A stretch of DNA of 64,000 nucleotides from the NCBI RefSeq assembly GCF_025215155.1, contig NZ_JALHAM010000103.1. One strand, given 5' to 3'. How positions within the stretch are numbered: the first letter of the stretch is position 1; every line of letters begins with the position of its first letter. The position numbers and the translations under genes were made by a program. Below, in pieces: positions 35,036-43,947 of the stretch. The stretch comes from Dryocola clanedunensis. Lineage in GTDB: Bacteria; Pseudomonadota; Gammaproteobacteria; Enterobacterales; Enterobacteriaceae. The notes under the pieces are model-generated. The model searched no databases and had not been told where the DNA came from. It worked only from the letters and a program-made list of their open reading frames with translations.

Positions 35036-35999
35036 AGTGATCGTATCCTTTTAAATTCACATCCGCAGGCTTGCCGTCGACGGAGAACTGCAACCCTTCC
35101 GACGCCGCGCCAATCTGGCCAATACAGGTAAAGGGTACGCCAAGGTTGCCGATAGCGACATCCAGCGCGCCGCGATTGATCTCCGGCACGGTAAAGCATA
35201 GCTCGTAATCTTCCCCACCTGACAGCGCCCAGCCGAGCGCCTGCTCAGGATCAACATGCGCCAGCATAGCTTCAGAATACGGGAACGTATCCAGCGTAAT
35301 CCGCGCGCCGCAGTCGCTTGCTTTAAGGATGTGCCCAAGGTCAGAAATCAGGCCATCTGAAAGATCGATGGCGCTGCTTGCCAGATCGCGAAGCGCCTGG
35401 CCGTGTAAAACACGAGGTTTTGGACGTAAATGGCGTTTAACCAGATAGTCCGCGTGTTTTTCGTCTGCCACTTCAAGGCGGTTTTGCAGAATCGCCAGTC
35501 CTGCCGCGCTGTCGCCAGGCGTGCCGGTGACATAAATCCAGTCACCAGGGCGAGCACCACTGCGCTTAAGTGCGCGTCCGGTCGGCACCAGGCCGTGGAT
35601 ACCCAGCGTCATGGAGAGCGGACCACGGGTGGTGTCGCCGCCGATAAGCTGCATATCGTAGTAATCGAGTTGTTCAAACAGGCTGTCGCTGAAGGCTTCA
35701 AGCCAGCTTTCATCAACTTCGGGAAGGGTAATGGCCAGCGTCAGCCAGGCGGGATCGGCGCCCATGGCCGCCAGATCGCTCAGGTTAACCGCCAGCGCTT
35801 TGTAGCCCAGATCGCGCGGATCGATATCCGGCAGGAAGTGAATGCCCGAGACAAGCGTATCGGTGCTGATCGCCAGCTGCTGCTTTTCAGCAACGTTGAG
35901 CAGAGCGCAATCGTCACCAATACCAGTGTCGACATCACGACGAGAACTTCTTACGCGATCAAAATAACGGGCAATCAGGGAAAACTCACCGCATGCCAT
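35022..35999 (-). CDS. thiL: ThiL, thiamin-monophosphate kinase
   Basis: The 325-residue kinase of the PurM superfamily phosphorylates thiamin monophosphate to the active diphosphate with ATP. It has the IGDDCALL and SDLAAMGADP motifs and GGDTTRGP for metal and nucleotide binding. It lies between nusB and pgpA as in E. coli. Dxs in the same window uses the thiamin diphosphate product. Confidence 0.98.
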   Translation of the reverse strand: MACGEFSLIARYFDRVRSSRRDVDTGIGDDCALLNVAEKQQLAISTDTLVSGIHFLPDIDPRDLGYKALAVNLSDLAAMGADPAWLTLAITLPEVDESWLEAFSDSLFEQLDYYDMQLIGGDTTRGPLSMTLGIHGLVPTGRALKRSGARPGDWIYVTGTPGDSAAGLAILQNRLEVADEKHADYLVKRHLRPKPRVLHGQALRDLASSAIDLSDGLISDLGHILKASDCGARITLDTFPYSEAMLAHVDPEQALGWALSGGEDYELCFTVPEINRGALDVAIGNLGVPFTCIGQIGAASEGLQFSVDGKPADVNLKGYDHFATL

Positions 36000-36057
36000 G
36001 CGTTATGCCTCTGAAAGATAGAAAAAACGAAGGCCGGATTAACCGGCCTGATAGAGA

Positions 36058-36477
36058 TTATTTTCTGTGGGGACGGATTTGCGGAGCGGCTTTATCGAGC
36101 ACACCGTTGACGAACTTGTGGCTGTCTTCGGCACCGAAGGTTTTGGCCAGTTCGATGGCTTCGTTAATCGCCACTTTATAAGGCACGTCATCACGCTTAG
36201 ACAGTTCAAACAGTGCGATACGCAGAACCGCTTTTTCTACCTGGCCCAGCTCTTCGAGCTGACGAGACAGGTAAGGCTTCATCAGCCCATCCAGATACGC
36301 GCTGTTAGTAGCCACCCCGCTCAACAGTTCGCGGAAGTAGTTAACGTCAACGTCTTTGACGTCCTGTTCCGCCAGGAACTGGTATTCGACATCGGAGATG
36401 TCGTTGCGAGATAACTGCCAGGAGTAAAGCGCCTGAACGGCACACTCACGGGCACGGCGACGAGCAGCAGGTTTCAC
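36058..36477 (-). CDS. nusB: NusB, transcription antitermination factor
   Basis: The 139-residue all-helical protein binds boxA RNA with S10 (NusE) in rRNA and lambda N antitermination complexes. The Arg-rich N-terminus (KPAARRRARECAVQALY) and LAKTFGAEDSHKFVNGVLD are typical. It starts with GTG at 36475-36477, as does E. coli nusB. ribH ends 20 bases upstream. Confidence 0.97.
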   Translation of the reverse strand: MKPAARRRARECAVQALYSWQLSRNDISDVEYQFLAEQDVKDVDVNYFRELLSGVATNSAYLDGLMKPYLSRQLEELGQVEKAVLRIALFELSKRDDVPYKVAINEAIELAKTFGAEDSHKFVNGVLDKAAPQIRPHRK

Positions 36478-36497
36478 AGATTTCCCCTTACAAAAAA

Positions 36498-36968
36498 TCA
36501 GGCCTTGATGGCTTTCAATACATTAATCATTTCAAGCGCGGTCAGTGCAGCTTCTGCACCTTTGTTACCGGCTTTGGTACCAGCGCGTTCGATGGCTTGT
36601 TCAATACTTTCGGTGGTCAGCACGCCAAAGGCGACCGGAATACCGCTGTCCTGGGCTACGTGAGCCAGGCCGTTACTGGCACCGCCAGCAACATACTCAA
36701 AGTGGGCAGTCCCACCACGGATAACAGTACCCAGCGCAACCACGGCGTCGTAACGACCGGTTTTCGCCAGCGCGTCTGCGGCCAGTGGCAGTTCATAAGC
36801 ACCCGGCACCCAGACTACGGTGATGTTGTCATCTTTAACCTGGCCGATACGCTTCAGGGCGTCGATTGCGCCATCCAGCAGGCTGTCATTGATGAAGTTG
36901 TTAAAACGCGCGATGGTGATGGCGACGCGAGCGTCTGGAGTAGCAACGGCTGCTTCAATAATGTTCAT
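36498..36968 (-). CDS. ribH: 6,7-dimethyl-8-ribityllumazine synthase (RibH, also named RibE)
   Basis: The 156-residue lumazine synthase condenses dihydroxybutanone phosphate with the pyrimidine made by RibD, the penultimate step of riboflavin synthesis. It forms icosahedral or pentameric shells. Conserved features are WVPGAYELPLAA, the GTVIRGGTAHFEYV loop with its catalytic His, and GNKGAEAALTALEM. It lies 86 bases downstream of ribD. No FMN riboswitch-like leader was seen before this operon. Confidence 0.97.
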   Translation of the reverse strand: MNIIEAAVATPDARVAITIARFNNFINDSLLDGAIDALKRIGQVKDDNITVVWVPGAYELPLAADALAKTGRYDAVVALGTVIRGGTAHFEYVAGGASNGLAHVAQDSGIPVAFGVLTTESIEQAIERAGTKAGNKGAEAALTALEMINVLKAIKA

Positions 36969-37054
36969 ATTCTTCCTTTACGGGTTCTGTTTGGCCCCGC
37001 AGGGGGGCGGATTTTATCATAATCTTTTAGCGTCTGCTTACGTTTCTGCCGCAA

Positions 37055-38164
37055 TCAACGCGGGGTCAGATGCAGGCACAAATCCGGGCCAACCTGGCGG
37101 ACCTGGCTGAACGAAAACTCAGGCGCATCGGCGAGTTTTTCGAGGCCTGGCAGCTGGCACAGGCCACGCGCATCGTTGCCCAAAAGCTTAGGGGCAACGT
37201 AAAGAATCAATTCATCCACCAGACCTGCCTGGAGCAGTGCGCCAGCTAGCGTGGCACCCGCTTCGACCCACACGGAGTTTATCTGACGCTTGCCAAGCAG
37301 CATCATCATCACCACCAGATCCAGATGGCCGTTGTGCTGCGGCACGATAAATTGTTCAACGCCTTCCGGCCAGGCTTGGTCATCCGCCTCAGTACGGGCA
37401 AGCCAGGTTGCACCGGGCTGGGCGATAATATTATGCGCTGGCGTCACGCGATTCTCGCGGTCGAGGATAATTCGCGTCGGTTGACGAAGATTCTCTTCGG
37501 TATAGACCGTTCGCGTCGCCTCATCAAGTTCATGCCAGCGGACGGTCAATGAAGGGTTATCCGCCAGTACCGTGGCGCTGCTGCTAAGAATCGCGGCGCT
37601 TTGCGCACGCAGCCGCTGCACATCGCGACGGGACTGAGGCGAAGTAATCCACTGGCTTTCACCGCTCGCCATTGCCGTACGGCCATCCAGCGAGGCACCC
37701 AGCTTGAGCTGGATAAAGGGGAACCCCGTGCGCATGCGCTTGAGGAAGCCACGGTTTAACGTTTCGGCTTCACTCATCATCAGGCCATGGCTGACTTCAA
37801 TACCTGCCTGTTGCAGGCGGTATAAGCCACGCCCGGCAACCTGTGGATTAGGATCCTGCATCGCAGCCACAACGCGTGTTACGCCTGCGGCAATCAAGGC
37901 ATCGCAGCAGGGCGGCGTGCGCCCATGATGGCTGCAAGGTTCGAGCGTGACATAAGCCGTGGCACCGCGAGCTTTTTCACCCGCCATACGTAACGCATGT
38001 ACTTCCGCATGTGGCTCTCCGGCGCGAAAGTGGAAACCTTCGCCAACAATCACGCCGTCTTTCGCAATGACGCAGCCGACATTAGGATTCGGCATCGTGG
38101 TGAACCGGCCATGCTTTGCCAGCCGCAGCGCACGCGCCATGAATTTTTCGTCAAGCGACATCAT
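37055..38164 (-). CDS. ribD: RibD, bifunctional deaminase/reductase of riboflavin synthesis
   Basis: The 369-residue protein has an N-terminal zinc deaminase domain (HAEVHALRMAG with His-Ala-Glu, and PCSHHGRTPPCC supplying the zinc cysteines). The C-terminal NADPH-dependent reductase domain (about 150-369) includes KLGASLDGRTAM. It carries out two successive steps on the pyrimidine intermediate. The start is not certain: ATG at 38164, ATG at 38161 and a TTG at 38170 are in frame. I chose 38164 because AGGA lies 6 bases upstream. It follows nrdR by two bases. Confidence 0.95.
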   Translation of the reverse strand: MMSLDEKFMARALRLAKHGRFTTMPNPNVGCVIAKDGVIVGEGFHFRAGEPHAEVHALRMAGEKARGATAYVTLEPCSHHGRTPPCCDALIAAGVTRVVAAMQDPNPQVAGRGLYRLQQAGIEVSHGLMMSEAETLNRGFLKRMRTGFPFIQLKLGASLDGRTAMASGESQWITSPQSRRDVQRLRAQSAAILSSSATVLADNPSLTVRWHELDEATRTVYTEENLRQPTRIILDRENRVTPAHNIIAQPGATWLARTEADDQAWPEGVEQFIVPQHNGHLDLVVMMMLLGKRQINSVWVEAGATLAGALLQAGLVDELILYVAPKLLGNDARGLCQLPGLEKLADAPEFSFSQVRQVGPDLCLHLTPR

Positions 38165-38166
38165 GC

Positions 38167-38616
38167 TCAATCCTGTAAACGGGCGATTTCTTCGCCGAAC
38201 TCTTTGATATCTTCAAAGCTGCGATAGACCGATGCAAAACGAATGTAGGCTACTTTATCGAGCTTCTTAAGCTGCTCCATCACCAGGTTGCCGATCATTT
38301 TGCTCGGCACTTCCCGTTCGCCCATCCCCCGCAGCTGAGATTTTATATGGTTTACCGCCATTTCGACGTCGTCAGAGCTCACCGGGCGCTTTTCCAGAGC
38401 TTTCAGAATACCGCTACGCAGTTTGTCTTCATTAAACGGTTCGCGTACGTCGTTACTCTTCACCACGCGTGGCATCACCAGCTCCGCCACTTCAAAAGTA
38501 GTAAAGCGTTCATGGCAAACCAGGCACTGGCGGCGGCGGCGCACAGAGGAACCTTCGCCAACAAGACGGGAGTCGATCACTTTGGTGTCTACTGCGAAAC
38601 AGAATGGGCAATGCAT
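38167..38616 (-). CDS. nrdR: NrdR, repressor of ribonucleotide reductase genes
   Basis: The 149-residue NrdR has an N-terminal zinc ribbon (CPFC ... CLVC) and an ATP-cone domain (about 45-135, with VVKSNDVREPFNEDKLRSGILKALE split around the cone). It represses nrd operons when dATP is bound. As the first gene of nrdR-ribD-ribH-nusB-thiL-pgpA it is tightly linked to ribD. Confidence 0.97.
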   Translation of the reverse strand: MHCPFCFAVDTKVIDSRLVGEGSSVRRRRQCLVCHERFTTFEVAELVMPRVVKSNDVREPFNEDKLRSGILKALEKRPVSSDDVEMAVNHIKSQLRGMGEREVPSKMIGNLVMEQLKKLDKVAYIRFASVYRSFEDIKEFGEEIARLQD

Positions 38617-38767
38617 GGCGCGTCCTGAGGGATTAGTCGATTGGCCAATAGTTTACCGCGAAGTCGCAGGAGTACAAAGGCAACGACCTCGGCAGGCGTG
38701 AAATATGACTTTTCATCCCGGAAGAACTACGCTTAAATCAGGAGCGATAAACAAGGAATGATTAGCC

Positions 38768-39331
38768 ATGACAAAGACTTACTTAAGAGTTTTCCTGGTC
38801 GGCAGCATGATGAGCCTGACCGCCTGCGCGCAGCAAACCGAAGTCCGCCAGATGAAGCAAGAGGTCGGCTCGCTAAGCCAGCAAATGACGAAGCTTGGCG
38901 ATCAGACCGTGAAACTCACCCAGCAGAATGCGTTGAATGCGAAATCCGCAACCGGCGTCTACCTGTTACCGGGATCAAATACTCCCGCACGCCTGAACAG
39001 CCAGCTTGGCAATTTACAGATGTCGCTGAGCAACGTAGCAGCGGAGGCTAACGGCACGCGAGCGACGCTGACGATCAAAGGTGAATCCAACGATCCGCTG
39101 CCAGCGTTCACCGGTAAAGTTGAGTGGGGGCAGATTCAGGGCACCACGGACAACTATCAGGAAGTGAACGTGCAGACGCAACAGATCGATGCTCCTGCCA
39201 GCGTGCTGGCACCGAGCGATGTGACGATCCCGCTGCTTCTGCCGGGCATCACGCCAGACCAGTTAGGCTTTGTGCGCGTTCATGATATTCAGCCGAGTGA
39301 TATGTCCCAGGCTCAGCCACAAAGTCAATAA
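38768..39331 (+). CDS. yajI: YajI, DUF3251 lipoprotein
   Basis: The 187-residue lipoprotein has a signal peptide ending at lipobox LTAC (Cys20) and then AQQTEVRQ. A heptad-rich segment (about 25-55) suggests a short coiled coil, and a beta-rich DUF3251 domain follows. Its location between nrdR and tsx matches E. coli yajI. Function unknown. Confidence 0.88.
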   Translation: MTKTYLRVFLVGSMMSLTACAQQTEVRQMKQEVGSLSQQMTKLGDQTVKLTQQNALNAKSATGVYLLPGSNTPARLNSQLGNLQMSLSNVAAEANGTRATLTIKGESNDPLPAFTGKVEWGQIQGTTDNYQEVNVQTQQIDAPASVLAPSDVTIPLLLPGITPDQLGFVRVHDIQPSDMSQAQPQSQ

Positions 39332-39338
39332 GCAACAA

Positions 39339-39370
39339 CACCATCCACTGACTCCGGTGGATGGTGCTTT
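39339..39370 (+). terminator. Intrinsic terminator of yajI
   Basis: CACCATCCAC and GTGGATGGTG form a 10-bp stem with an 8-base loop, followed by CTTT. The T-run is short but the stem is strong. Confidence 0.7.
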
Positions 39371-39426
39371 ATAACCCGCCCAGACGCTGGCATCGAGCAT
39401 TCTGTTACACCTCCCCCGCCCCGCAA

Positions 39427-39442
39427 TGTGACATTCATCACA
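39427..39442. promoter_or_regulatory. CRP site upstream of tsx
   Basis: TGTGACATTCATCACA matches the CRP consensus TGTGA-N6-TCACA exactly. It lies about 160 bases before the predicted tsx start. In E. coli tsx is controlled by CRP with CytR and by DeoR. The 359-base gap 39332-39690 holds this site, a second weaker CRP-like site and the promoter, with no gene. Confidence 0.8.
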
Positions 39443-39553
39443 TTTAATTGTAACCATTCGGTACTGAATTGCTTAATTTCCCGAGGAAGGTACAATCGCG
39501 CCGTTTTTGATGTGCGCAAACGTGAACGCAATCGATTACGCCTATGACGATAA

Positions 39554-39595
39554 TGTGAAATGAAACATTTTTTTGTGAGAAGGGATTTCTATAAT
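39554..39595 (+). promoter_or_regulatory. tsx promoter with overlapping CRP-like site
   Basis: TATAAT lies at 39590-39595. There is no good -35 element, but TGTGA-AATGAA-ACATT (39554-39569) is centred near -40 to -41. This is the position of an activating class II CRP site. Together with the perfect CRP site further upstream it suggests the CRP/CytR arrangement known at E. coli tsx. Confidence 0.6.
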
Positions 39596-39690
39596 AGGCG
39601 CGCCAATCAAAAACCAGGTGAATGGTTGATGGCTTCGGGTGAATGATTCACCTCTCCTCTCACGGGAACATATAAACAGTGGCAAATAAT

Positions 39691-40584
39691 ATGAAAAAAA
39701 TTATTCTGGCGGCCGGCACCGTTCTGGCGCTTTCAAGCTCCTTCTCAGCAAGTGCAGAAGAGACTAAAAACAGCGAATACCTCTCCGACTGGTGGCACCA
39801 GAGCGTTAACGTGGTGGGGAGTTATCACACCCGCTTCGGGCCGCAGCTGACCAATGACGTTTATCTGGAATATGAAGCCTTCGCCAAAAAAGAGTGGTTC
39901 GACTTTTATGGCTACATCGATATCCCAAAAACTTTCGGCTGGGGTAACGGCAACGATAAAGGCGTCTGGGATGACGGTTCACGTATGTTCATGGAGATTG
40001 AACCGCGCTTCTCCATCGACAAGCTGACCGGCACCAGCCTGGCCTTCGGTCCGTTTAAAGAGTGGTACATCGCCAACAACTATATCTACGATATGGGCGC
40101 CCACGGCGATGACGCCAGCAAACAGAACACCTGGTACATGGGTCTGGGCACAGACATTGAGACTGGCCTGCCAATGAGCCTGTCCATGAACGTCTACGCC
40201 AAATACCAGTGGCAGAACTACGGCGCGTCCAACGAAAACCAGTGGGACGGCTACCGCTTTAAAGTGAAGTACTTCGTGCCCATTACTACCCTGTGGGGCG
40301 GTAACCTGAGCTACATCGGCTTCACTAACTTTGACTGGGGTTCCGATCTGGGCAGCGACGACTTCCGCGACAATAACGGTCATCATGCTCGTACCAGCAA
40401 CTCCATCGCCTCAAGCCACATCCTTGCGCTGAACTACGATCACTGGCACTACTCCGTGGTCGCTCGTTACTGGCACAACGGTGGCCAGTGGAACGATGAC
40501 GCCAGCCTGAACTTCGGCAACGGTGATTTCAACGTGCGCTCTACCGGCTGGGGTGGCTACCTGGTTGTGGGTTATAACTTCTAA
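39691..40584 (+). CDS. tsx: Tsx, nucleoside-specific outer-membrane channel
   Basis: The 297-residue porin precursor has a signal peptide (residues 1-23, cleavage after ASA). The mature 12-stranded barrel begins EETKNSEYLSDWWHQS and ends with the aromatic GYNF typical of outer-membrane proteins. It passes nucleosides and is a receptor for phage T6 and colicin K in E. coli. Surface-loop residues differ from E. coli (for instance around residues 85-95 and 135-145). I chose ATG at 39691 (MKKIILAAG); a GTG four codons earlier is possible. Confidence 0.96.
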   Translation: MKKIILAAGTVLALSSSFSASAEETKNSEYLSDWWHQSVNVVGSYHTRFGPQLTNDVYLEYEAFAKKEWFDFYGYIDIPKTFGWGNGNDKGVWDDGSRMFMEIEPRFSIDKLTGTSLAFGPFKEWYIANNYIYDMGAHGDDASKQNTWYMGLGTDIETGLPMSLSMNVYAKYQWQNYGASNENQWDGYRFKVKYFVPITTLWGGNLSYIGFTNFDWGSDLGSDDFRDNNGHHARTSNSIASSHILALNYDHWHYSVVARYWHNGGQWNDDASLNFGNGDFNVRSTGWGGYLVVGYNF

Positions 40585-40596
40585 TCCGCTAAAAAG

Positions 40597-40629
40597 TAAA
40601 AAGCCAGCTCTTATGAGCTGGCTTTTTTT
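40597..40629 (+). terminator. Intrinsic terminator of tsx
   Basis: AGCCAGCTC-TTAT-GAGCTGGCT forms a 9-bp stem followed by seven T residues, 17 bases after tsx. Confidence 0.93.
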
Positions 40630-40645
40630 GTGCCTGACAGCCAAC

Positions 40646-40672
40646 GGTGGATGGCGCTAACGCTTATCCACC
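40646..40672. repeat. REP-like palindrome between tsx and secF
   Basis: GGTGGAT and ATCCACC enclose GGCGCTAACGCTT, an inner GCG/CGC hairpin. This resembles short enterobacterial REP units. It lies between two terminators in a convergent gap. Confidence 0.55.
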
Positions 40673-40687
40673 CTACCCAGCCAGGCG

Positions 40688-40720
40688 AAAAAAAACCGCA
40701 GCACACTGGCTGCGGTTTTT
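40688..40720 (-). terminator. Intrinsic terminator of secF
   Basis: CCGCAG and CTGCGG form a stem that is extended on both sides by A and T tracts. On the minus strand it is followed by eight T residues, so it ends the tgt-yajC-secD-secF operon. Confidence 0.9.
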
Positions 40721-40736
40721 ATCTGACTCAATAATC

Positions 40737-41708
40737 TTAAGGCAGAATGGACGGCTGGTCCGCGCCTTCTTTCTCGACTTTCTGCTGCAGCATGTGCTCG
40801 CGCTTCATGCCCAGCTTCAGCGCCAGTGCGGACGCCACGTAGATAGAAGAAACTGTACCGATAGAAACACCGATAAGCATGGTCAGCGAGAAGCCTTTCA
40901 GCATCGCGCCACCAAACAGATACAGCATGAGAATCACAACCAACGTCGTACCGGATGTGATCAACGTACGGTGCAGCGTCTGGGTCAACGACACGTTAAA
41001 GATTTCGTAAGGCGTACCGCGACGGATCTTGCGGAAGTTCTCACGAATACGGTCAGAGACCACGATGCTGTCGTTCAGTGAGTAACCGATGACCGACATC
41101 AACGATGCGACGATGGTCAGGTCAATCTCAATATGGAATAACGACAGTACGCCCAGGGTAATCACCACGTCATGCATCAGCGCGATAACCACACCAGCAG
41201 CCAGACGCCACTCAAAGCGGAACCCGACGTACACCAGGATAGAGATCAGTGCGGCCAGCAGCGCCAGTGCGCCATTCTGTGCCAGATCTGCACCCACACT
41301 TGGGCCGACGAATTCAATACGCTTAACCGCAGCATCCTGGCTGGATGCCTCATTGATCACGCTGACAATCTTGCTGCCCAGCACCTGCCCGCCGGTTTCC
41401 CCTTGAGCTGGTGGCATGCGTACCATGATGTCACGACTGCTGCCGAAGTTCTGGACCAGCGGCTCAGCAAAGCCCGCTTTCTCCAGCGCTACGCGCATCT
41501 GGTCCAAATCCACTGGTTTTTCCAGCGAGATTTCGATGACCGTACCACCGGTGAAGTCCAGGCCCCAGTTGAAGCCCTTCACACCGATAATCACTACGGA
41601 GAGGATCAGCAGGAATCCGGAGATGCCGAATGCCCAGTAATCCCAGCGCATAAAGTCATGGACTCTGCGGCCGTAGTTTAATTGTTCAACACTATATTCC
41701 TGTGCCAC
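40737..41708 (-). CDS. secF: SecF, protein-export accessory subunit
   Basis: The 323-residue RND-type membrane protein has six membrane helices and one periplasmic P1-like domain. Conserved motifs include GVKGFNWGLDFTGGT and the SLNDSIVVSDRIREN segment. With SecD it uses the proton gradient to help protein release from SecYEG. It begins with GTG at 41706-41708 after an AGGAG sequence. It ends an operon of four genes; secD lies 10 bases upstream. Confidence 0.98.
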   Translation of the reverse strand: MAQEYSVEQLNYGRRVHDFMRWDYWAFGISGFLLILSVVIIGVKGFNWGLDFTGGTVIEISLEKPVDLDQMRVALEKAGFAEPLVQNFGSSRDIMVRMPPAQGETGGQVLGSKIVSVINEASSQDAAVKRIEFVGPSVGADLAQNGALALLAALISILVYVGFRFEWRLAAGVVIALMHDVVITLGVLSLFHIEIDLTIVASLMSVIGYSLNDSIVVSDRIRENFRKIRRGTPYEIFNVSLTQTLHRTLITSGTTLVVILMLYLFGGAMLKGFSLTMLIGVSIGTVSSIYVASALALKLGMKREHMLQQKVEKEGADQPSILP

Positions 41709-41718
41709 AACGCACTCC

Positions 41719-43566
41719 TCAGATAGACAGCTTGGTGATGCGTTTGCCGCCGTACACCAGGTTTACGATGGCACGGGTACCGACAATAGCGGTAAACATG
41801 GACGTCGCCACACCAATACCGGTCGTGATCGCAAAGCCTTTAATTGCCCCGGTGCCAACGGCATACAGGATGATGACCTTGATAAGCGTCGTAACGTTAG
41901 CATCGAAGATGGAGCTGAACGCGCCCTGGTAACCCTCGTTGATAGCCTGCTGTACCGAACGCCCGTTACTAAGCTCTTCCTTAATACGTTCGTTTATCAG
42001 TACGTTAGCATCGACCGCTACCGCAAGGGTTAAGACAATACCCGCAATACCCGGCATGGTCAGCGTCGCTCCCGGCAGCAGGGACATAATGCCCACAATC
42101 ATCACCAGGTTAACCAGCAGCGCAGAAGTCGCAATCAGGCCAAACTTCTTATAGAAGAACAGCATGAAGATGATGGAGACCGCCAGACCTGCCAGACACG
42201 CTTCCAGACCCTGCTGAATGTTTTCCAGACCCAGAGTCGGGCCGATGGTACGTTCTTCAACAATCTGAATCGGCGCGATCAGCGCACCCGCACGCAGCAG
42301 CAGAGAGAGCTGACGAGCTTCGTTCGCGTTGCTGATGCCGGTGATACGGAAGCTGTTGCCCAGACGCGACTGAATGTTCGCCACGTTGATGACTTCTTCC
42401 TGCTTCACCAGCACCGCACGACCGGTCTTGTCTTTCTTACCGCTGTCTTTGTACTCCACAAACAGGGTCGCCATCGGCTTGCCGATATTGTCCTTGGTGA
42501 AGTTAGACATGATGTTACCGCCAGCGCCGTCCAGGGAGATATTAACCTGAGGCTGGTTGTACTCATCGGTGCTTGAGGTGGAGTCGGTGATATGGTCACC
42601 GGTGAGGATCACGCGCTTGTACATGACAATCGGCTGGCCTTCACGGGTTTGCTTCACTTCCGAATCACCCGGCACGCGGCCAGACGCTGCGGCAGACTGG
42701 TCGACGTTGGTATTAACCAAACGGAATTCCAGCGTCGCGGTAGCGCCAAGGATCTCTTTCGCACGCGCGGTGTCCTGAATACCCGGCAGCTCAACGACGA
42801 TGCGGTCTGCACCCTGACGTTGTACCAGCGGTTCGGCGACACCCAGTTGGTTTACACGGTTACGCAGAATGTTGATGTTCTGCTGAACGGCGTATTCACG
42901 CGCTTCGCTAAGACGAGCGTCGGACATCACGGCGCGCATCGAATTGTTGCCCTGGTTAGTGATAACCAGATCGCGGTGACGTGGACCTAAGTAAGAGACA
43001 GCCGCATCGCGGGCTGCGCTATCACGAAAGAGAATGTCGACACCATAGTTATCCGCTTTACGAACGTTGGTGTAGGCAATGCCTTTCTCACGCAGGTCGC
43101 TACGCAGAGCTTCTGTGGTTTGTTCCTGCAGCTTGCTTAACGCAGTGTCCATGTCAACTTCCATCAGGAAGTGCACGCCACCACGCAGGTCAAGACCGAG
43201 TTTCATCGGCTCTGCGGAGATCATCGTCAGCCAGCGAGGTGTCGCCGGAGCAAGGTTAAGCGCCACGACATATTTATCCCCCAATACGGCCATCAGCGCT
43301 TCACGTGCGCGCAGCTGGATATCGGTGGTGTCAAAGCGTGCAAGGATTGCGCCCTCTTCCAGTGCCACAGACTTAGCGGTTATTTTTTCTTCTTTTAAGG
43401 TGTTCTGGACCTGGATCAGCGTTTGCTCACTGGCGGCGACGCCGCGCGCGCCAGTGATCTGAACTGCCGGATCCTCACCATATAGGTTGGGAAGTGCGTA
43501 TAGCAGACCGACGGCAATGACGACGACCAGCATGATGTACTTCCACAAAGGATAGCGGTTTAACAC
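41719..43566 (-). CDS. secD: SecD, protein-export accessory subunit
   Basis: The 615-residue SecD has six membrane helices and a large periplasmic region (P1, about 30-450). It has the GLDLRGGVHFLMEVD motif near residue 115 and the NVLINERIKEELSNG segment in the fourth helix region. It starts with GTG at 43564-43566 (VLNRYPLWKY), like E. coli secD. The product is essential for normal export, which makes the new upstream context (prophage before tgt) notable. Confidence 0.98.
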   Translation of the reverse strand: MLNRYPLWKYIMLVVVIAVGLLYALPNLYGEDPAVQITGARGVAASEQTLIQVQNTLKEEKITAKSVALEEGAILARFDTTDIQLRAREALMAVLGDKYVVALNLAPATPRWLTMISAEPMKLGLDLRGGVHFLMEVDMDTALSKLQEQTTEALRSDLREKGIAYTNVRKADNYGVDILFRDSAARDAAVSYLGPRHRDLVITNQGNNSMRAVMSDARLSEAREYAVQQNINILRNRVNQLGVAEPLVQRQGADRIVVELPGIQDTARAKEILGATATLEFRLVNTNVDQSAAASGRVPGDSEVKQTREGQPIVMYKRVILTGDHITDSTSSTDEYNQPQVNISLDGAGGNIMSNFTKDNIGKPMATLFVEYKDSGKKDKTGRAVLVKQEEVINVANIQSRLGNSFRITGISNANEARQLSLLLRAGALIAPIQIVEERTIGPTLGLENIQQGLEACLAGLAVSIIFMLFFYKKFGLIATSALLVNLVMIVGIMSLLPGATLTMPGIAGIVLTLAVAVDANVLINERIKEELSNGRSVQQAINEGYQGAFSSIFDANVTTLIKVIILYAVGTGAIKGFAITTGIGVATSMFTAIVGTRAIVNLVYGGKRITKLSI

Positions 43567-43592
43567 GGTAGTTCCCTTAGGGACATCAAATA

Positions 43593-43925
43593 TTACAGCG
43601 CCTTCATGGTGCCTTTCGGCAGAACGGCAGCTACGAAATCACGCTTGATGATCACTTCATTGGTGTCATTCAGGGCGATAGAGATATAGCCAGTGTCAGC
43701 TACTTTCACTACGCGACCCACCAGACCACCGGTCGTCAGCACTTCATCACCTTTAGCGATGGAGTCCATCAGTTTCTTATGCTCTTTAGTCCGCTTTTGC
43801 TGTGGACGCAGGATCATGAAATAGAAGATCAGGCCAAAGACCACCAGCATCAGGATCAAAGAGTACGGGCTACCCTGCGCTGGAGCACCGGTTGCAGCAA
43901 CCGCATCAGAAATGAAAAAGCTCAT
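43593..43925 (-). CDS. yajC: YajC, Sec translocon accessory protein
   Basis: The 110-residue protein has one membrane helix (about 18-38) and a cytoplasmic domain with LRPQQKRTKEHKKLMDS and GDEVLTTGGLVGRV. It is part of the SecDF-YajC complex. It lies between tgt and secD, 22 and 26 bases from its neighbours. Confidence 0.97.
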   Translation of the reverse strand: MSFFISDAVAATGAPAQGSPYSLILMLVVFGLIFYFMILRPQQKRTKEHKKLMDSIAKGDEVLTTGGLVGRVVKVADTGYISIALNDTNEVIIKRDFVAAVLPKGTMKAL

Positions 43926-43947
43926 TTAAATTCCCTCATTATTAAAA

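Noticed and set aside
36969..37054. FMN riboswitch in the riboflavin genes
   Set aside because: The gap between ribD and ribH is 86 bases and shows no aptamer-like multi-helix pattern; in enterobacteria the FMN riboswitch is before ribB, not here.
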